Of a stretch of DNA of 64,000 nt, positions 61,920-64,000 are shown piece by piece. Source of the DNA: Planctomycetota bacterium. Its GTDB lineage: Bacteria > Planctomycetota > Planctomycetia > Pirellulales > Pirellulaceae. The notes beneath the pieces are model-generated. The model was not told the DNA's origin. It ran no database searches and worked only from the letters and a program-made list of their open reading frames with translations. The stretch covers positions 1 to 64,000 of the forward strand of contig QWPJ01000179.1 in the NCBI GenBank assembly GCA_003671195.1, given 5' to 3'. The position numbers were made by a program, and so were the translations under genes. Each line of letters starts with the position of its first letter. The first letter of the stretch is position 1.

Positions 61920-62645
61920 ATGCGACCCGCCTGGAGCCCCCGAATTCGTTCCGCCTTAACACGGCGCGCCTGGACCTGGTCCTGGTGGCTTTCGTTGCTG
62001 CTTCACACTTGCGTCGTTTCTGCGTTCGTGGCTTATTGGCTTTACGAGATCAAGCCGGCCAAGCTGGTTATGTCCGAACCTCTTGAAATCGATGGCGGAT
62101 TTCGTCAACGCACCGAAGATTCCGCAGAAGCGAGCATGGACCCTCTGCGCATCGAGCCGATGTCCGAGAGGTTCGATCGATCCAAAATTCTCAAGGACAT
62201 CCAAGAGAGGACCGAGCAAGCCCAGGAGCGAGGCGATCAAGAGAACTTCAGCCAACTCAATCAACTCAGCGCAGACCTGCGCCGCAACAGCACCCCAAAG
62301 ACCGTCGACGAAATGTCGGAGTTCTTCGGCGGCATCTTTGGCAAGCGAGCCAAGGAACCAGACCCGACAGGGGCCTCGGGTCCATTCGATGTCTCGACGG
62401 CTCAGATGCACGATATCACCAAACAAACCGACGAACAAAACAACGTCCGCTATGTGATCGTCATGATCGACGCCCAAGGCCTCACGCAGACGATCGATAT
62501 CGACGCCGAAAACGGAGAACGACTCTACAAGACGATGAAGCTCATCAAATCCAATCCGCTACTGGAACGCGTCTACCGAAACATCATCATGGGAATCCTC
62601 GACCAGGTCCTCAAGGACCAAGCAGAGCCCCCATCTAGCCTCTAG
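61920..62645 (+). CDS. Single-span membrane protein with extracytoplasmic domain, unknown function
   Basis: The 241-aa protein has a basic N-terminus (RIRSALTRRAWTW), one membrane helix (WWLSLLLHTCVVSAFVAYWLY) and a mostly charged remainder: a coiled-coil-prone segment (KILKDIQERTEQAQERGDQE) and a C-terminal VRYVIVMIDAQGLTQTIDID domain. The N-terminal layout resembles TonB- or TolA-like anchored proteins, but no TonB motif is present. It starts 50 bp after the PVC dehydrogenase gene, so co-transcription is likely. No function is assigned. Confidence 0.65.
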   Translation: MRPAWSPRIRSALTRRAWTWSWWLSLLLHTCVVSAFVAYWLYEIKPAKLVMSEPLEIDGGFRQRTEDSAEASMDPLRIEPMSERFDRSKILKDIQERTEQAQERGDQENFSQLNQLSADLRRNSTPKTVDEMSEFFGGIFGKRAKEPDPTGASGPFDVSTAQMHDITKQTDEQNNVRYVIVMIDAQGLTQTIDIDAENGERLYKTMKLIKSNPLLERVYRNIIMGILDQVLKDQAEPPSSL

Positions 62646-62665
62646 CCTCAAGCCTCAAGCCTGCA

Positions 62666-64000
62666 TCACTGATTGACCATGTCCTGCAACTGCCGAACGT
62701 GCGTGTGGGTGAAGAATCTTCGCGTGATGAAATCGGTCAGTTGGATCAAGCTCTCGGTGTACTCAGCCAAGCGTGGCTTCAAGAGTGTCCTTTCCGAAAT
62801 ACCCAGTCGAGTATTCTCCTCGGAGAACTCTCCGATCGCGTCGGAATCAAACAGACGCAGAGAGCCTCGGATCTCTGACAAACGCTTGCGTTGAACCGCC
62901 AATTCCGTTTTGTCTCCGATATTCAATGCATCGAGATGATTGGCAATCTTCATGAATTGAAAAGACAATCCTCTCGGGTTGGTCTGGTCGGCGACGAGCA
63001 AGTCCAACACAGGCCCGGTCTCGAAGCTCATCAGATACCGATAGCGGTAGGTCATCGAACAATCGCAAATATCCAGAAGGGATTCGAGTATCGGGCGATG
63101 ATTTGCCTGCACCGGGACGAGCGTTCGATCCAAGAGTCGCAGCAGGCAATGAGCACGCTCGATGCGCCGACCAAGGTCCAGAAAGAGCCAACCCGGTCCA
63201 CGCGTCATGCTCTCGGATGCGAGTCCCGAAAAAGCCGAAAGCAGTCCGATGATTTGATTGAGTATCAAAAGCGTGTCTCCGATCGTGTTGCGAGGAGTAG
63301 CCCAGGGGACTAGCACCGAATAATCCAATCGAGAGATGATCTGCCATGAGTCGAAACTCAGCCGGTCTCGGATATTCTGAGCGTTGCGCAAAATCCCGTC
63401 GATGGCGTTGGCTATTCCATCGCTGCGAGTCCGATCCAGAAGGAACTCAGCCAATTTACCTCGCATCAATACGGTGGCCGATTTGCTATCGGCAATTTGG
63501 AATTCGTTCGCAGAGTTCGGGTAGGTGGGGCCCAAGTAGCCGGGGCCCTGATAGGTCGCAGCCATACCCATGAAATCCGAGAGCGCACGGACGATCCACC
63601 ATGAGGTACTGACCGAATCGCTCGCACGCTCGCTCGTGAGTTGACTCGTGCAGTAGCGAGCGTGCCTTGCCAAAAACTCCGTTCTTTCGCAAAACCGACC
63701 GAGCCAGAGCAGATGCTCGGCGACCCGACTCGGTAAATCCAAACCCGAGCGGCGAAGCTCGGAAGAATTTCTCGAGCCCGAGAGCAAACTGACGGGTTTG
63801 ACCGGCCCTTGGCTCAAGACCCAAACGTCCTTGCTCATGGTTCCCGAGGCAAGGCTCTCATCGAGTTGCCTCGGATCGGCCGCTACGCGTGCCACCCCCC
63901 CGGGCAGCACGTGGATTTGCCCTCGATGGTGGCTTGCAAAGAATCGAAACATCGCCGGCCATGCGACGACTTGGCGGTTGACCCAAGTCGGTACATAGCT
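62666..64000 (-). CDS. Alpha-E domain protein, C-terminal part of a probable ATP-grasp/alpha-E fusion (truncated at window edge)
   Basis: At least 444 codons are in frame and the frame remains open to base 64000, so the true start is outside. The first visible residues (SYVPTWVNRQVVAWPAMFRF ... GGVARVAADPRQLDESL) look like the end of a circularly permuted type-2 ATP-grasp domain. From about residue 85 of the visible part comes the alpha-E (DUF403) domain (RVAEHLLWLGRFCERTEFLA). Such genes occur with transglutaminase-like proteins and are thought to make or modify peptides; the function is unproven. An internal ATG at 63952 is not taken as the start because the upstream residues fit the family. 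Confidence 0.8.
   Translation of the reverse strand, partial: SYVPTWVNRQVVAWPAMFRFFASHHRGQIHVLPGGVARVAADPRQLDESLASGTMSKDVWVLSQGPVKPVSLLSGSRNSSELRRSGLDLPSRVAEHLLWLGRFCERTEFLARHARYCTSQLTSERASDSVSTSWWIVRALSDFMGMAATYQGPGYLGPTYPNSANEFQIADSKSATVLMRGKLAEFLLDRTRSDGIANAIDGILRNAQNIRDRLSFDSWQIISRLDYSVLVPWATPRNTIGDTLLILNQIIGLLSAFSGLASESMTRGPGWLFLDLGRRIERAHCLLRLLDRTLVPVQANHRPILESLLDICDCSMTYRYRYLMSFETGPVLDLLVADQTNPRGLSFQFMKIANHLDALNIGDKTELAVQRKRLSEIRGSLRLFDSDAIGEFSEENTRLGISERTLLKPRLAEYTESLIQLTDFITRRFFTHTHVRQLQDMVNQ

Overview
The window reads as chromosomal DNA of a planctomycete, probably of the Pirellulales type. The pointers are family markers rather than a phylogenetic marker gene: a DUF1559 pseudopilin domain, a PVC-type propeller/HEAT/cytochrome c protein, a DUF1080/multihaem/PA14 protein, an SHD1 domain, a giant dockerin/cadherin-like surface protein with the LESLERRELMA sorting motif, an alpha-E/ATP-grasp protein, a cytosolic Hanks-type kinase and a bacterial topoisomerase VI B subunit. 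No rRNA, tRNA, CRISPR array or intact transposase was recognised.

Layout. 0-10 kb is housekeeping: comM/yifB, korAB (2-oxoacid:ferredoxin oxidoreductase), an ABC exporter pair, a YdjM-type membrane protein and a CvpA-like protein. About 10-24 kb is an accessory region rich in palindromic repeats. It holds a four-gene block (11.1-15.1 kb: secreted Cys-containing peptide, membrane-anchored exported protein, C39-like/rhodanese fusion, MauE/pseudopilin fusion), a coiled-coil secreted protein, decayed gene fragments, and a second block (17.1-23.4 kb). The second block starts with a promoter-like region containing a 12-G tract, then a DUF1573 protein, a ten-cysteine secreted protein and four tandem secreted paralogues with mosaic sequence. 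It is bracketed by two direct copies of one composite sequence (3' ends of an RtcB-like, an RbfA-like and the GH127 gene), which suggests a rearrangement.

24-33 kb carries a GH127-like glycosidase, thiol peroxidase, a Ser/Thr kinase, accA, a polytopic membrane protein, a Tat-exported Gfo/Idh/MocA oxidoreductase and a UPF0301 protein. 33.9-38.6 kb is one giant surface protein closed by a strong terminator. 38.9-47.8 kb holds an MFS transporter translationally coupled to a GAF/sigma-54 activator, then a five-haem DUF1080/PA14 protein and a sorbosone-dehydrogenase-like propeller, which together look like extracytoplasmic carbohydrate oxidation. 48-64 kb contains a lipase overlapping purB, two small genes divergent from purB, an SHD1 protein, an orphan top6B, two small Gly/His/Tyr-rich secreted proteins, a PVC-type dehydrogenase/cytochrome and an alpha-E domain gene running off the right edge.

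The best candidate for an undescribed system is 11.1-15.1 kb: a small secreted peptide followed by membrane proteins with thiol-chemistry signatures and a pseudopilin that could be cut free by prepilin peptidase. Next are the mosaic paralogue array with its possibly phase-variable promoter, and the orphan topoisomerase VI B subunit. Functions proposed for these are inference from domain signatures and gene order; no searches could be run.
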